Below are positions 1-7,219 of a DNA stretch of 10,215 nucleotides, piece by piece; position 1 is the first letter of the stretch, and every line of letters begins with the position of its first letter. Made by a program: the position numbers and the translations under genes. The stretch is from CAMQVM01 sp044433405 (GTDB lineage Bacteria > Bacteroidota > Bacteroidia > Bacteroidales > Rikenellaceae): the NCBI GenBank assembly GCA_044433405.1, contig JAWXTQ010000070.1, positions 1 through 10,215 of the forward strand. Direction: 5' to 3'. Below the pieces are notes generated by a model. That model was not told where the DNA came from. It was given only the letters and a program-made list of their open reading frames with translations, and did no database searches.

Positions 1-320
1 TCACTCCAATACTCTCGATTTTCACTGACAGCTCAGAGGTGTTACACAGAGCCCTAGATTTTAAATATTGGATTGCAGCCGTACCAATCATCTCATTTGT
101 AGCATTTCTGTATGATGGTATACTGGTTGGTGCTACCGAATCGGCAATTATGCGCAATGTTATGTTTATCGCAACATCACTATTTTTTGTACTCTACTAC
201 TGTCTACACAACCATCTCGAAAATAGCGCACTTTGGATCTCATTTCTGGTATATCTACTCCTACGCGGAGTACTACAAATGTGGTTATATGCTAGAAAGC
301 CTTTGACAAATCACAGGTAA
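1..320 (+). CDS. MATE-family efflux transporter (DinF-like), C-terminal part
   Basis: The reading frame is already open from position 3, so this is the 3' end of a longer gene whose start lies outside the window. The GTG at 39 is probably an internal valine, not the start. The visible part is about 105 residues. It is very hydrophobic and carries the pattern 'FTD..EV' then 'W.AAVPIISFVAFLYDGILVGAT', matching the last transmembrane helices of MATE antiporters of the DinF subgroup, where an SF.AF.DGI.IGAT stretch is typical. Two further hydrophobic helices follow (ATSLFFVLYYCL and LWISFLVYLLLRGVLQ), then a short basic tail. MATE proteins are inner-membrane Na+- or H+-coupled exporters of drugs or metabolites; the substrate cannot be told here. 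It converges on the minus-strand lipoprotein unit, with a hairpin-rich element between. Confidence 0.82.
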   Translation, partial: TPILSIFTDSSEVLHRALDFKYWIAAVPIISFVAFLYDGILVGATESAIMRNVMFIATSLFFVLYYCLHNHLENSALWISFLVYLLLRGVLQMWLYARKPLTNHR

Positions 321-370
321 ATATTGATTAACAAGAGGAAGAACTGTGTTTAATAGGCTTTGATACACTT

Positions 371-487
371 CGGCTTTCACCCTTTGGCGTAGCCAAAAAT
401 AGGAATAGTTTTTATTTCGTTGTCATACCGAAGGTATGAAACATAAGAAATAAAAACTATTCCTACAAGCATATGCTATGAAAGTCG
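371..487. repeat. Multi-hairpin (cloverleaf-like) element between convergent genes
   Basis: This 117-base stretch folds on itself at several levels. A 9-bp outer stem (371-379 with 479-487, one G-T pair) encloses three units. The first is a perfect 6-bp hairpin TTTGGC-gta-GCCAAA (383-397). The second is a perfect 18-bp inverted repeat (401-418 with 447-464), which itself encloses a 7-bp hairpin TCATACC-gaa-GGTATGA (423-439). The third is the perfect palindrome AGCATATGCT (468-477). I see no open frame of note. It may be a bidirectional terminator for the two convergent genes. The nested design is more elaborate than a simple terminator and also fits a REP/MITE-like dispersed element. Only the inverted repeats are directly seen; the function is inferred. 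Confidence 0.75.
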
Positions 488-525
488 CCCAAAAACAAAC
501 TATTAAAAACTCATCTTGCACACAA

Positions 526-1533
526 TCAATCCAAAAGATGCAAATCTTCAATTCCTTTAATCTCAGTTGAGCACTCGCCTATAAAGCCGTTGACTTGATT
601 TACTGCGGTATATATTTTGATAAAATCAACTCCTGGAAGCGATACTTTCTCTCTATTTTGGTCAACTGCCCAACCTATATCTATAGATGAACCAATTTCC
701 GAATCGTAGTCATTATCAGCATAACCCCAGTCAAATTTATAAAGGACATAATTACTTCCTGTACCACTCTCATCAATTCCATTTTGCGGAAGCCTAGTAC
801 CTGTAAAGGTCAACTTGTCTTGAGTTGTCCATTGAGGGTAGTAACTCTGAGTATGATAGATATTTTTAACTATATAGCCAGCATCGCCTTCGCTATCCTC
901 CCAACGAATATACTCCTCTGTTTCATCTTCAGAGGTTGGGCGGTAGTATGATATCTGATAGTTGTATATTAATGCAACATCGTTGCCATTATCCCTAGCC
1001 TTTTCAATCCACGACTCCGTGAGCTCACTACCTGCAATCTCATACCACTCATCATCGTCAGGCAATCCATTATTATTGGCATCGTAAGCAACCATTATCA
1101 CACCTGGCTCACAACTTCCGCCAACATTACTACCATATTCATCGTCAACTACTGAGTAATAAGCATTTGATGTGATGCAAAAATCCACTTCTCCCTCTAT
1201 ATTTTCGATGGTGTGATCAAATCCGACAACCACGTAACCCCCAAAACCACCAAGAGAAATTAAGCCTCCGTTGTTATTGCCAATAGATGCTAAAACTTTA
1301 TTATTCATCGAATCTTGATTGTCTCCATCCTCGTAAAGTGGGAATTTATTAACATACTGACCCACCGCAGGCATAAAATCTATTACTTTGGTAATATAGG
1401 CACTAGATGTCGCCTCTTGTTCCTGCTCCAACTCTTGTTCTTGTTCTTGCTCCAACTCCGACTCATCATTTTTATTACAAGAGACAAGCATAACAATCAA
1501 TAAGATTCCCCCAAATAGATAACTTTTCATCAC
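526..1533 (-). CDS. B12-regulated surface lipoprotein of unknown function ('cell surface protein' type)
   Basis: A 335-residue predicted lipoprotein. Residues 1-19 form a signal peptide ending in LVSC, with Cys19 as lipid site, followed by acidic residues (NKNDESE) as in Bacteroidetes lipoproteins exported to the cell surface. Residues 26-40 are a Glu-Gln/Leu linker. The rest (about 45-335) begins with ITKVIDFMPAVGQYVN and contains a Gly-rich GGFGGYVVVGFDHT stretch and a calcium-site-like loop DANNNGLPDDDEW (151-163). From memory, similar proteins in gut Bacteroides are annotated 'cell surface protein' and can sit near cobalamin transport genes; I do not know an experimentally assigned function. 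It is the second gene behind a cobalamin riboswitch, 111 bases after the DUF4465 gene, with a hairpin between. A role in capturing or handling cobamides outside the cell is an inference from context. The start is a double ATG; the first is used. Confidence 0.85.
   Translation of the reverse strand: MMKSYLFGGILLIVMLVSCNKNDESELEQEQEQELEQEQEATSSAYITKVIDFMPAVGQYVNKFPLYEDGDNQDSMNNKVLASIGNNNGGLISLGGFGGYVVVGFDHTIENIEGEVDFCITSNAYYSVVDDEYGSNVGGSCEPGVIMVAYDANNNGLPDDDEWYEIAGSELTESWIEKARDNGNDVALIYNYQISYYRPTSEDETEEYIRWEDSEGDAGYIVKNIYHTQSYYPQWTTQDKLTFTGTRLPQNGIDESGTGSNYVLYKFDWGYADNDYDSEIGSSIDIGWAVDQNREKVSLPGVDFIKIYTAVNQVNGFIGECSTEIKGIEDLHLLD
1417..1458 (-). repeat. Short tandem repeat encoding the Glu-Gln linker
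   Basis: On the minus strand GAGTTGGAGCA(A/G)GAACAA occurs twice with one extra GAACAA between, giving the peptide ELEQEQ-EQ-ELEQEQ directly after the lipid-anchor region. The unit is a multiple of three bases, so copy-number slippage would change linker length without breaking the frame. Confidence 0.8.
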
Positions 1534-1570
1534 GATTATAAATAGTATAAAATAGTTTGCACTAAATCTA

Positions 1571-1615
1571 TAAAAATGTATCTAGCTCCCCCACGTAAAC
1601 AGAGAAGCTAGATAC
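1571..1615 (-). terminator. Hairpin plus U-run between the two lipoprotein genes
   Basis: A perfect 10-bp inverted repeat (GTATCTAGCT at 1578-1587, AGCTAGATAC at 1606-1615) encloses 18 bases. Read on the minus strand, the stem is followed directly by ATTTTTAT. It lies 30 bases below the DUF4465 stop codon. This is the form of an intrinsic terminator, probably partial, reducing expression of the downstream gene; it could also be an mRNA-stabilising 3' hairpin. Confidence 0.6.
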
Positions 1616-1644
1616 GAACAACATATAATAAAAACTTTTATTGT

Positions 1645-2817
1645 CTAGAACTCATATTCAACAGATACGTTGTCATAAGCAAAATAGGCAGGTTGACTAA
1701 AACCAGCTCCATTGTCATCATCTCCATCAACTACAAATGTTACTTTTAGAACTTTGCCTAGAGAAGATAGATCCCATTTTGTCCAATCGTTAACAAGAAT
1801 TTCACCACCTTGTGCAAGGTAAATCTCTTCTGTTCCAGTCACGTCTCCTTGGATATCATAACCTGTAGCAACTACTTTTAAGTATGAATTTTCGCCTAGT
1901 GGAGTTGACAAACCATTACCATTAACCAAACAGTTTAATAGATATGAAGTAGTCATAACATACATGTGATTAATAACTCTCTCTTCACCATCACCAAAGT
2001 ATAGTGTTGGCACTTCATCCAACCAGTAAGTATAGCCGTAATGAACAGCAAAGTTAGCAGAACTATCAAAGCCACCGTTTCCAGTTGTTGCATTTTCAAT
2101 AGCTATAGATAGTTGTCTATCATAATCACACGCTGAAATATCATTTTCAACATAATTTGAGATTGCGTGTCCACCACCCCAATAAACTGCACTGCCATAA
2201 TAACTAGGGAACTCATGTTTTAGGAATGTGTTATTCTCATCATACCAACAATATTCTGTTGGACCCCAACCAGACTCACCATATAAAAGTGTACCACCAT
2301 ACTCAATATCAATCAACGACGACCAACTGCTCTCTCCAAGATAGTTAGCACTAGCAACATAATCGCTATCCTCGAATGTTAACACGCGAGTCTCAGATGT
2401 TATCACATCAAGAGTAAAATTGTAGGTGATTGCTGAGTAATCTAAACCTGTAACTGTTATTGCAATATCAGTAGCATAACCGCTATAATCCTCTTTCTCT
2501 GGAGCTGTAATAGTTAAAGTTTCAATGCCTAAATCGAGAGAGACAACCCAATCAAACGATCCTTCTGATAGTGTAGTTCCGCTCACGTCATTAATAGTGA
2601 TCGGGATAATCTTTGTTTCACCGTAGTAAAACATGATTGTATCCATAGATAAATAACCATCAACACTAAATTCAAATGAAATCTCTTCATCCGTATCAGA
2701 ATCCGTGTCTACGTAATCATCTCCCTCAATTGTATCGCTACAACTAGTTGCAAAAAGCGCACTAGTTAAAAATAGCGCACAAACGATAAAGTTCAAAATT
2801 TGTTTTCCTTTTGTCAT
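1645..2817 (-). CDS. DUF4465-domain surface lipoprotein, probable cobamide-binding protein (BtuH-like)
   Basis: A 390-residue predicted lipoprotein. The signal peptide (1-25) ends in FATSC with Cys26 as lipid site, followed by a strongly acidic stretch (SDTIEGDDYVDTDSDTDEE) typical of surface-exported Bacteroidetes lipoproteins. Residues about 45-140 look like an Ig-like beta domain. Residues about 145-390 carry the DUF4465 pattern: LTFEDSDY, SWSSLIDIEYGG, CWYDENNTFLKHEFP, VYWGGGHAISNY, a GNGGF...NFAVHYGY segment, FGDGEERVINHMYVM, and the ending GFSQPAYFAYDNVSVE. As I recall, DUF4465 proteins belong to the BtuH class of B12-binding lipoproteins of Bacteroidetes. This fits the cobalamin riboswitch in its leader, which should shut expression off when B12 is plentiful. 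Binding itself is inferred from family and riboswitch, not from a visible ligand site. It is the first gene of the minus-strand pair; no BtuB receptor gene is adjacent. Confidence 0.85.
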   Translation of the reverse strand: MTKGKQILNFIVCALFLTSALFATSCSDTIEGDDYVDTDSDTDEEISFEFSVDGYLSMDTIMFYYGETKIIPITINDVSGTTLSEGSFDWVVSLDLGIETLTITAPEKEDYSGYATDIAITVTGLDYSAITYNFTLDVITSETRVLTFEDSDYVASANYLGESSWSSLIDIEYGGTLLYGESGWGPTEYCWYDENNTFLKHEFPSYYGSAVYWGGGHAISNYVENDISACDYDRQLSIAIENATTGNGGFDSSANFAVHYGYTYWLDEVPTLYFGDGEERVINHMYVMTTSYLLNCLVNGNGLSTPLGENSYLKVVATGYDIQGDVTGTEEIYLAQGGEILVNDWTKWDLSSLGKVLKVTFVVDGDDDNGAGFSQPAYFAYDNVSVEYEF

Positions 2818-2969
2818 TTCTTAAATTATTAATTATTAAATTTATTTCTAACAATAAAACAGACTTGACTACACAGGCACAAAAACAACCTTAACAAACA
2901 AATAAAAATTGAAAACTCACTTAGTTTATCGACTTAAATCTATCGCCCGTAGATCATAAAATCTGCAAA

Positions 2970-3162
2970 TTACAACGGCAGGTCTTCTGACTTATTCCTA
3001 TTTCAACGCCTTCCCAGCAAAAAGCCAGTGGCTAATGAGTATTGAAACCATATCTTATTGTAAAACAAGATGGAATTTACAGCAGCGGGAACTGTTTAGG
3101 ATTTACACCTAATTCCCTTTTAATCTCTAGTGGCAAAACGCCACATCGAAAACCATTGTGGG
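2970..3162 (-). promoter_or_regulatory. Cobalamin (adenosylcobalamin-type) riboswitch
   Basis: Read on the minus strand, the conserved blocks of the cobalamin aptamer appear in order. There is a short hairpin GTGGC-gtttt-GCCAC (3144-3130). Next is the GGGAA...GGTGTAAATCC...TTCCC stem (3117-3087) running into CGCTGCTGTAA. AGCCACTGGC follows (3033-3024), then GCTGGGAAGGCG (3018-3007), and finally the B12 box AAGTCAGAAGACCTGCCG (2993-2976). The aptamer begins only a few bases after the predicted start site of the promoter at 3165-3195 and lies about 150 bases above the DUF4465 start codon. The bases between (2818-2969) are the expression platform. A weak 5-bp hairpin at 2913-2927 followed by a U-rich run on the minus strand is visible there, but I cannot say whether control is at transcription or translation. 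Outer boundaries are approximate. Confidence 0.95.
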
Positions 3163-3164
3163 GA

Positions 3165-3195
3165 CAAAGATATCTATTTTTTTATTAAATACAAA
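3165..3195 (-). promoter_or_regulatory. Bacteroidetes-type promoter for the B12-regulated unit
   Basis: On the minus strand TTTG (3195-3192) is followed after exactly 19 bases by TATCTTTG (3172-3165), matching the Bacteroidetes primary sigma consensus TTTG-N19-TAnnTTTG. Transcription would start near 3158, right at the 5' edge of the riboswitch. Confidence 0.72.
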
Positions 3196-3308
3196 TAAGA
3201 TTACATTTTTAATAAATAAAATCTTAAAATCAACAAACACTATAAAAACAAGCTGTCAATTGATTCAATCTTTTTGATAAAGTTGAGCGATATTAGAAAA
3301 ACTTTATG

Positions 3309-3316
3309 TATATTTG
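3309..3316 (+). promoter_or_regulatory. Possible -7 element for the LptF/LptG-ribBA unit
   Basis: TATATTTG fits TAnnTTTG about 64 bases before the permease start codon. No TTTG lies at the ideal 19-base distance; GTTG at 3282-3285 (23 bases away) is the nearest candidate, so the promoter is only half supported. The rest of 3196-3379 is AT-rich with no gene seen. Confidence 0.4.
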
Positions 3317-3379
3317 CAAATTATTGTGGGCATATCTTAAAAGAGATAACACCTAACATTACAAGACAACAAGTTTATT

Positions 3380-4849
3380 ATGAATACTTTAGATAGATTT
3401 ATACTAAAATCATATATCGGACCAATGGTGACAACATTTTTTATTGTCACTTTTATTCTGATGCTAAATTTCCTTTGGCGTTATATTGACGAATTGGTCG
3501 GCAGGGGTTTACCTATGTCCGCAATTTTAGAGCTTATATTCTACGCTACTAGCACACTTATTCCTATGGGTCTACCGCTCGCCACGCTGCTTGCTGGTAT
3601 CATGACAATGGGTAACCTAGGCGAAAATAACGAACTTCTAGCACTCAAAGCGGCAGGCGTTCCACTTCAAAGAATCATTCGTCCTATTATTGCATCAACT
3701 TTTGTTATTGCTATTATTAGTTTCTTTGTAATCAACAACTTCGTGCCCTACTCTATGCAGAAGATGAATGGACTTCTCACAGATATTCGCCAACAACGTC
3801 AACAGATTGAGTTTAAGGACGGAGTGTTTTTTGATGGCATTCCAAACATTGCAATCAAAGTTGACAGACAAGATCCTGTAACAAAGCTGCTCAATGGAGT
3901 GATAATATATGACAATCGCTCAAATGAGAGTCCTAATACTATCGTGGCAGATTCAGGCTACATCACAATCTCAGACGATAAAAACTTCTTGCGCTTAAAG
4001 ATGTACAATGGTCAAATGTATGAAGGCAACCGCTCACACTCTTGGTACGACAACCCATCACTCAGACACCATCAGTTTGACATACAGGAGATATTGATTG
4101 AGCTAGATGGCTTTAACTTTGAAAGAAGTGACGAAAATGCTTTTGGTGACCGTAGTTCTTCTAAAAACATTCGCGAACTTAGCGTAGATATCGACTCTTT
4201 AGAAACCCTCGTTAATGGCAAACTAAACGAATTCTCTACCAGAACCATGAAGTCATATCTATTTTCGTATGATACAACTATTATCAATATGAATGACTCA
4301 ATCAGAGCTCGCCGCCATCATAAGGTCACTCGTGCCAACATTGGGTATGACACTCTAAATATAGACAAAAAGAACAAAATATTAGATAGAACTGAGACAA
4401 CACTAACAAATATGCGCTATTTTGTTACAGCAGAGCACCAAAACATACGTGCATCATCAGTCCAACTATACGCATCATATATTAACTTTCACGAAAAGTT
4501 ATCTCTTCCTGTTTCAGTTATTATATTCTTTTTGATTGGCGCTCCACTTGGTGCGATAATCAGAAAAGGGGGATTAGGGATGCCTATTGTTATATCGGTT
4601 GCATTTTTTGTTATATACTATATAATAACCATGACTGGTAAAAAACTGGTAAATGATGGCGCATGGTCTCCATTTGCTGGGATGTGGCTTTCGTCGTTTA
4701 TTTTAGCGCCATTAGCTCTATTTTTAACATACAAATCAACCACCGACTCACCGTTGATGGATGCAGACACTTATAATAATCACATTAAAAAAGTAATATC
4801 TTTTATAAAAAATATAAAATTGTTATGGAAAAGAAAACAAGTAGACTAA
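3380..4849 (+). CDS. LptF/LptG-family LPS export permease (YjgP/YjgQ)
   Basis: A 489-residue inner-membrane protein. In Gram-negative bacteria LptF and LptG form the membrane part of the LptB2FG ABC transporter that extracts lipopolysaccharide and hands it to LptC. The layout fits the family: an N-terminal bundle of three helices (about 12-32, 50-72, 100-120) including LDRFILKSYIGPM and the ENNELLALKAAGVP segment that contacts the ATPase, then a long periplasmic domain (about 125-370), then three more helices (about 376-395, 400-420, 433-452) introduced by FHEKLSLPVSVIIFFLIGAP. The periplasmic domain is larger than in the roughly 360-residue E. coli proteins, as is common in Bacteroidetes. 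I cannot tell LptF from LptG. Its last 25 bases overlap the start of ribBA in another frame, suggesting translational coupling. It is divergent from the B12-regulated unit. Confidence 0.92.
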   Translation: MNTLDRFILKSYIGPMVTTFFIVTFILMLNFLWRYIDELVGRGLPMSAILELIFYATSTLIPMGLPLATLLAGIMTMGNLGENNELLALKAAGVPLQRIIRPIIASTFVIAIISFFVINNFVPYSMQKMNGLLTDIRQQRQQIEFKDGVFFDGIPNIAIKVDRQDPVTKLLNGVIIYDNRSNESPNTIVADSGYITISDDKNFLRLKMYNGQMYEGNRSHSWYDNPSLRHHQFDIQEILIELDGFNFERSDENAFGDRSSSKNIRELSVDIDSLETLVNGKLNEFSTRTMKSYLFSYDTTIINMNDSIRARRHHKVTRANIGYDTLNIDKKNKILDRTETTLTNMRYFVTAEHQNIRASSVQLYASYINFHEKLSLPVSVIIFFLIGAPLGAIIRKGGLGMPIVISVAFFVIYYIITMTGKKLVNDGAWSPFAGMWLSSFILAPLALFLTYKSTTDSPLMDADTYNNHIKKVISFIKNIKLLWKRKQVD

Positions 4850-6051
4850 ACACAATAGAAGAGGCAATTGAGGATATTGCAGCTAGCAAACTGCTAATCG
4901 TTGTTGACGATGAGCAGAGAGAAAATGAGGGTGACTTCATTGCTGCTGCTCAAACAATTACCGTAGATCAAGTAAACTTTATGGCTAGACATGGACGTGG
5001 ATTAATTTGCGCTCCACTAACTCGCACTCGTTGTCAAGAGTTAAATCTAGAGATGATGGTTGGCGACAATACGTCACTTCATGCAACACCATTTACAGTA
5101 TCGGTTGATTTATTAGGCAAGGGGTGCACAACAGGAATCAGTGCATCTGATAGAGCAAAAACATTAAACGCTCTAGTTGACCCTAACACTAAACCTAGCG
5201 ATCTTGGCCGCCCTGGCCACATATTTCCGCTAATGGCGCAAGACAAAGGGGTGTTACGTCGTCCAGGCCACACTGAGGCAGTTGTTGACCTTACTCGCAT
5301 GGCAGGTTTAGAACCTGGAGGTGTATTGGTTGAGATTATGAACGAAGATGGCACAATGGCGCGTCTTGAACAACTCCTTGAGGTATCAAAAGAGTTTGGT
5401 ATTAAAATAATTTCGATTGCTGACTTAATTAAATATCGTCTAAAACGCGAAAGTTTAGTAAAACGCGGAGTTTCGGCTCAACTACCAACTGATGATGGCG
5501 ACTTTATAGCTGTTCCATTTATGCAAAAATCTGATTCACTAGAGCATATAGCCTTAGTTAAAGGTGAATGGGATGAGGATGAACCAGTACTTGTGCGCAT
5601 GCACTCATCTTGTTTGACAGGCGATGTATTTGGCTCTTGTCGTTGCGACTGTGGACAACAGCTTAAACAATCTATGAAAATGATTGAGAAAGAGGGCAAA
5701 GGGGTAGTTGTGTACCTAAATCAAGAGGGTCGTGGAATTGGAATCTTCAACAAAATGCACGCTTACAAACTTCAAGAAGAGGGGTTAAACACAGTTGATG
5801 CAAATATCAAGCTGGGTTTTGGTGCTGACGATCGCGACTATGGCGTAGGAGCATCTATTTTAAGAGAGCTAGGCATTCGCAATATTCGCCTACTCACAAA
5901 CAACCCACAAAAAAGAGCTGCACTAGAGGGATATGGACTAACTATTGTTGAGAATGTACCTATCGTCATTGCTCCAAATCCTCATAGCATCAAATACTTA
6001 GAGACAAAAGAATTTGTCATGGGACACACTTTAGGCTTAACAAAAAAATAG
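4825..6051 (+). CDS. ribBA: Bifunctional 3,4-dihydroxy-2-butanone-4-phosphate synthase / GTP cyclohydrolase II
   Basis: A 408-residue cytoplasmic enzyme supplying both precursors of riboflavin. Residues about 8-205 are the RibB half (ribulose 5-phosphate to DHBP plus formate), with DDEQRENEGDFIAAA (28-42), HGRGLICAPL, GISASDRAKT, GRPGHIFPL and RRPGHTEAVVDL. Residues about 208-405 are the RibA half (GTP to diaminopyrimidine, formate and pyrophosphate), with zinc ligands Cys263, Cys274 and Cys276 in CLTGDVFGSCRCDC, the EGRGIG loop (301-306), ADDRDYG (334-340) and LLTNNPQKR. Both halves keep their signature motifs, so both are expected to be active. The length is normal for RibBA. The start overlaps the permease gene by 25 bases. 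The permease-RibBA order, as I recall, recurs in Bacteroidales. No FMN riboswitch is seen upstream. Confidence 0.97.
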   Translation: MEKKTSRLNTIEEAIEDIAASKLLIVVDDEQRENEGDFIAAAQTITVDQVNFMARHGRGLICAPLTRTRCQELNLEMMVGDNTSLHATPFTVSVDLLGKGCTTGISASDRAKTLNALVDPNTKPSDLGRPGHIFPLMAQDKGVLRRPGHTEAVVDLTRMAGLEPGGVLVEIMNEDGTMARLEQLLEVSKEFGIKIISIADLIKYRLKRESLVKRGVSAQLPTDDGDFIAVPFMQKSDSLEHIALVKGEWDEDEPVLVRMHSSCLTGDVFGSCRCDCGQQLKQSMKMIEKEGKGVVVYLNQEGRGIGIFNKMHAYKLQEEGLNTVDANIKLGFGADDRDYGVGASILRELGIRNIRLLTNNPQKRAALEGYGLTIVENVPIVIAPNPHSIKYLETKEFVMGHTLGLTKK

Positions 6052-6081
6052 ATTTTAACAAACCCTTTTAAATTCAACTTA

Positions 6082-6762
6082 ATGATACCTCAAGCACAAG
6101 AATTAGCAAATGGAGCAGTTGCTGTAGCCACTCAAACAAAAGAGATTGGACTAGGCGATATGATTATTTCAGGGGGATGGCTAATGATTCCTCTTGCTAT
6201 ACTTTTAGGCGTAACTATTTTTATATTTGTTGAACGATACAAAGTAATTAGCAAAGCGGCTATAGCAGATGTGCCTTTTATGAATAAAATCAGAGAATAT
6301 GTGCTATCTGGAAACTACAAAGCTGCAAAAGCGTTGTGTAGAAAGGCCAATTCGCCTCTCTCACGCATGATTGATTGTGGCATTGATCATCTTGATTTAT
6401 CAATTACTGACATCAACAAATCAATCGAAAATTGTGCAAACCTTGAGGTTTCGAAGCTTGAAAACAACCTTTCGTTTTTAGCCACAATTGCAGGTGGAGC
6501 ACCAATGATTGGTTTCTTAGGGACAGTTTTAGGAATGGTAGAGGCGTTTATGAATCTATCACAAGTAGAGGGCGGAGGCTTCAATATGGCACTTCTTTCA
6601 AGCGGTATGTATACTGCAATGGTGACAACAGTTGCTGGTTTGGTTGTGGGTATTCCTGCCTATTTTGGGTATAACTATCTGGTTCAAAGGGTTGATAAAG
6701 TTGTTTTTCAAATGGAGGCTAACACTATAGCTTTTATTGATATATTGCAACGAGGAAAATAA
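6082..6762 (+). CDS. exbB: MotA/TolQ/ExbB proton-channel family protein
   Basis: A 226-residue inner-membrane protein. With ExbD it forms a proton-motive-force-driven motor that powers TonB (outer-membrane uptake) or, for TolQ/TolR, envelope constriction. There are three membrane segments: about 32-50 (GGWLMIPLAILLGVTIFIFVE), about 130-155 and about 175-202. Segments two and three carry the family signature GGAPMIGFLGTVLGMVEAF (138-156) and SSGMYTAMVTTVAGLVVGIPAY (173-194), with the conserved Thr and Gly residues that line the pore. A cytoplasmic loop lies between segments one and two. It starts 30 bases after ribBA and is followed 22 bases later by the ExbD partner. ExbB rather than TolQ is favoured by family resemblance, but there is no TonB gene next door to settle it. 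Confidence 0.9.
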   Translation: MIPQAQELANGAVAVATQTKEIGLGDMIISGGWLMIPLAILLGVTIFIFVERYKVISKAAIADVPFMNKIREYVLSGNYKAAKALCRKANSPLSRMIDCGIDHLDLSITDINKSIENCANLEVSKLENNLSFLATIAGGAPMIGFLGTVLGMVEAFMNLSQVEGGGFNMALLSSGMYTAMVTTVAGLVVGIPAYFGYNYLVQRVDKVVFQMEANTIAFIDILQRGK

Positions 6763-6784
6763 ACGATATTAATATAAATACATT

Positions 6785-7189
6785 ATGGCAATAAAAAGAG
6801 GATCAAAAATAGAGACATCTTTTGGATCGGCTTCAATGACCGACTTAATGTTTTTATTGTTAATATTTTTGCTTGTAGCAACTACTCTTATCAATAACAA
6901 CGCATTAGAAATAATGTTACCCAAAAGCAGTAGTAACCAAAACAACAATCGCGCTACTGCAACTATTTCGGTAACAAAAGATTTGCAATATTATATTGAC
7001 GAAAAACACTATACGTTTGCACAACTTGAAGGTGGATTACAGAATATTTTCAAAGGAGAGGAGAACCCTCTTATCATGTTGAATATTGACGAAAGAATCG
7101 TCGTTGGTGAATTAACAAAGGTGATTGAAGAGGTACAAAAAATTGCAAAAAACAACAAGTATCAGATGTTTTTGATGACTAAACCTTAA
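6785..7189 (+). CDS. exbD: ExbD/TolR biopolymer transport protein
   Basis: A 134-residue protein with one N-terminal membrane helix (about 18-40, MTDLMFLLLIFLLVATTL) carrying the essential proton-accepting aspartate, Asp20, in the usual TD-M-FLLLIFL setting. The remaining about 90 residues form the periplasmic domain, which ends in a YQMFLMTKP strand, the usual place for dimer or TonB-tail contact. A Ser/Asn-rich linker (KSSSNQNNNRA) joins the two. It lies 22 bases behind exbB, consistent with co-translation. Many Bacteroidetes have a second ExbD and a TonB next; here the next gene is instead a deoxyhypusine-synthase-like enzyme, so the TonB partner must be encoded elsewhere or the pair serves a Tol-like role. 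Confidence 0.9.
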   Translation: MAIKRGSKIETSFGSASMTDLMFLLLIFLLVATTLINNNALEIMLPKSSSNQNNNRATATISVTKDLQYYIDEKHYTFAQLEGGLQNIFKGEENPLIMLNIDERIVVGELTKVIEEVQKIAKNNKYQMFLMTKP

Positions 7190-7219
7190 AAGATAACTCT
7201 AAAACAAAATACAAAACAT

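Noticed and set aside
112..306. Plus-strand frame overlapping the MATE gene
   Set aside because: It is shifted relative to the MATE frame, which carries the recognisable family motifs; composition is that of a shadow frame.
371..487. Integron attC site or tRNA-like gene
   Set aside because: The fold is cloverleaf-like, but no attC core sites, no integron gene and no tRNA conserved bases (GTTCRA arm, CCA, anticodon stem) are present.
1417..1458. CRISPR or other repeat array
   Set aside because: The units are short, contiguous and in frame, and they encode a Glu-Gln linker; there are no spacers.
5079..5699. Open frames on the minus strand inside ribBA (5079-5354 and 5478-5699)
   Set aside because: They lie fully antisense to a well-conserved enzyme gene, and their products show no domain or signal I recognise.
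4825..6051. FMN riboswitch control of ribBA
   Set aside because: The gene starts inside the preceding permease gene, and no RFN-element conserved blocks are visible upstream.
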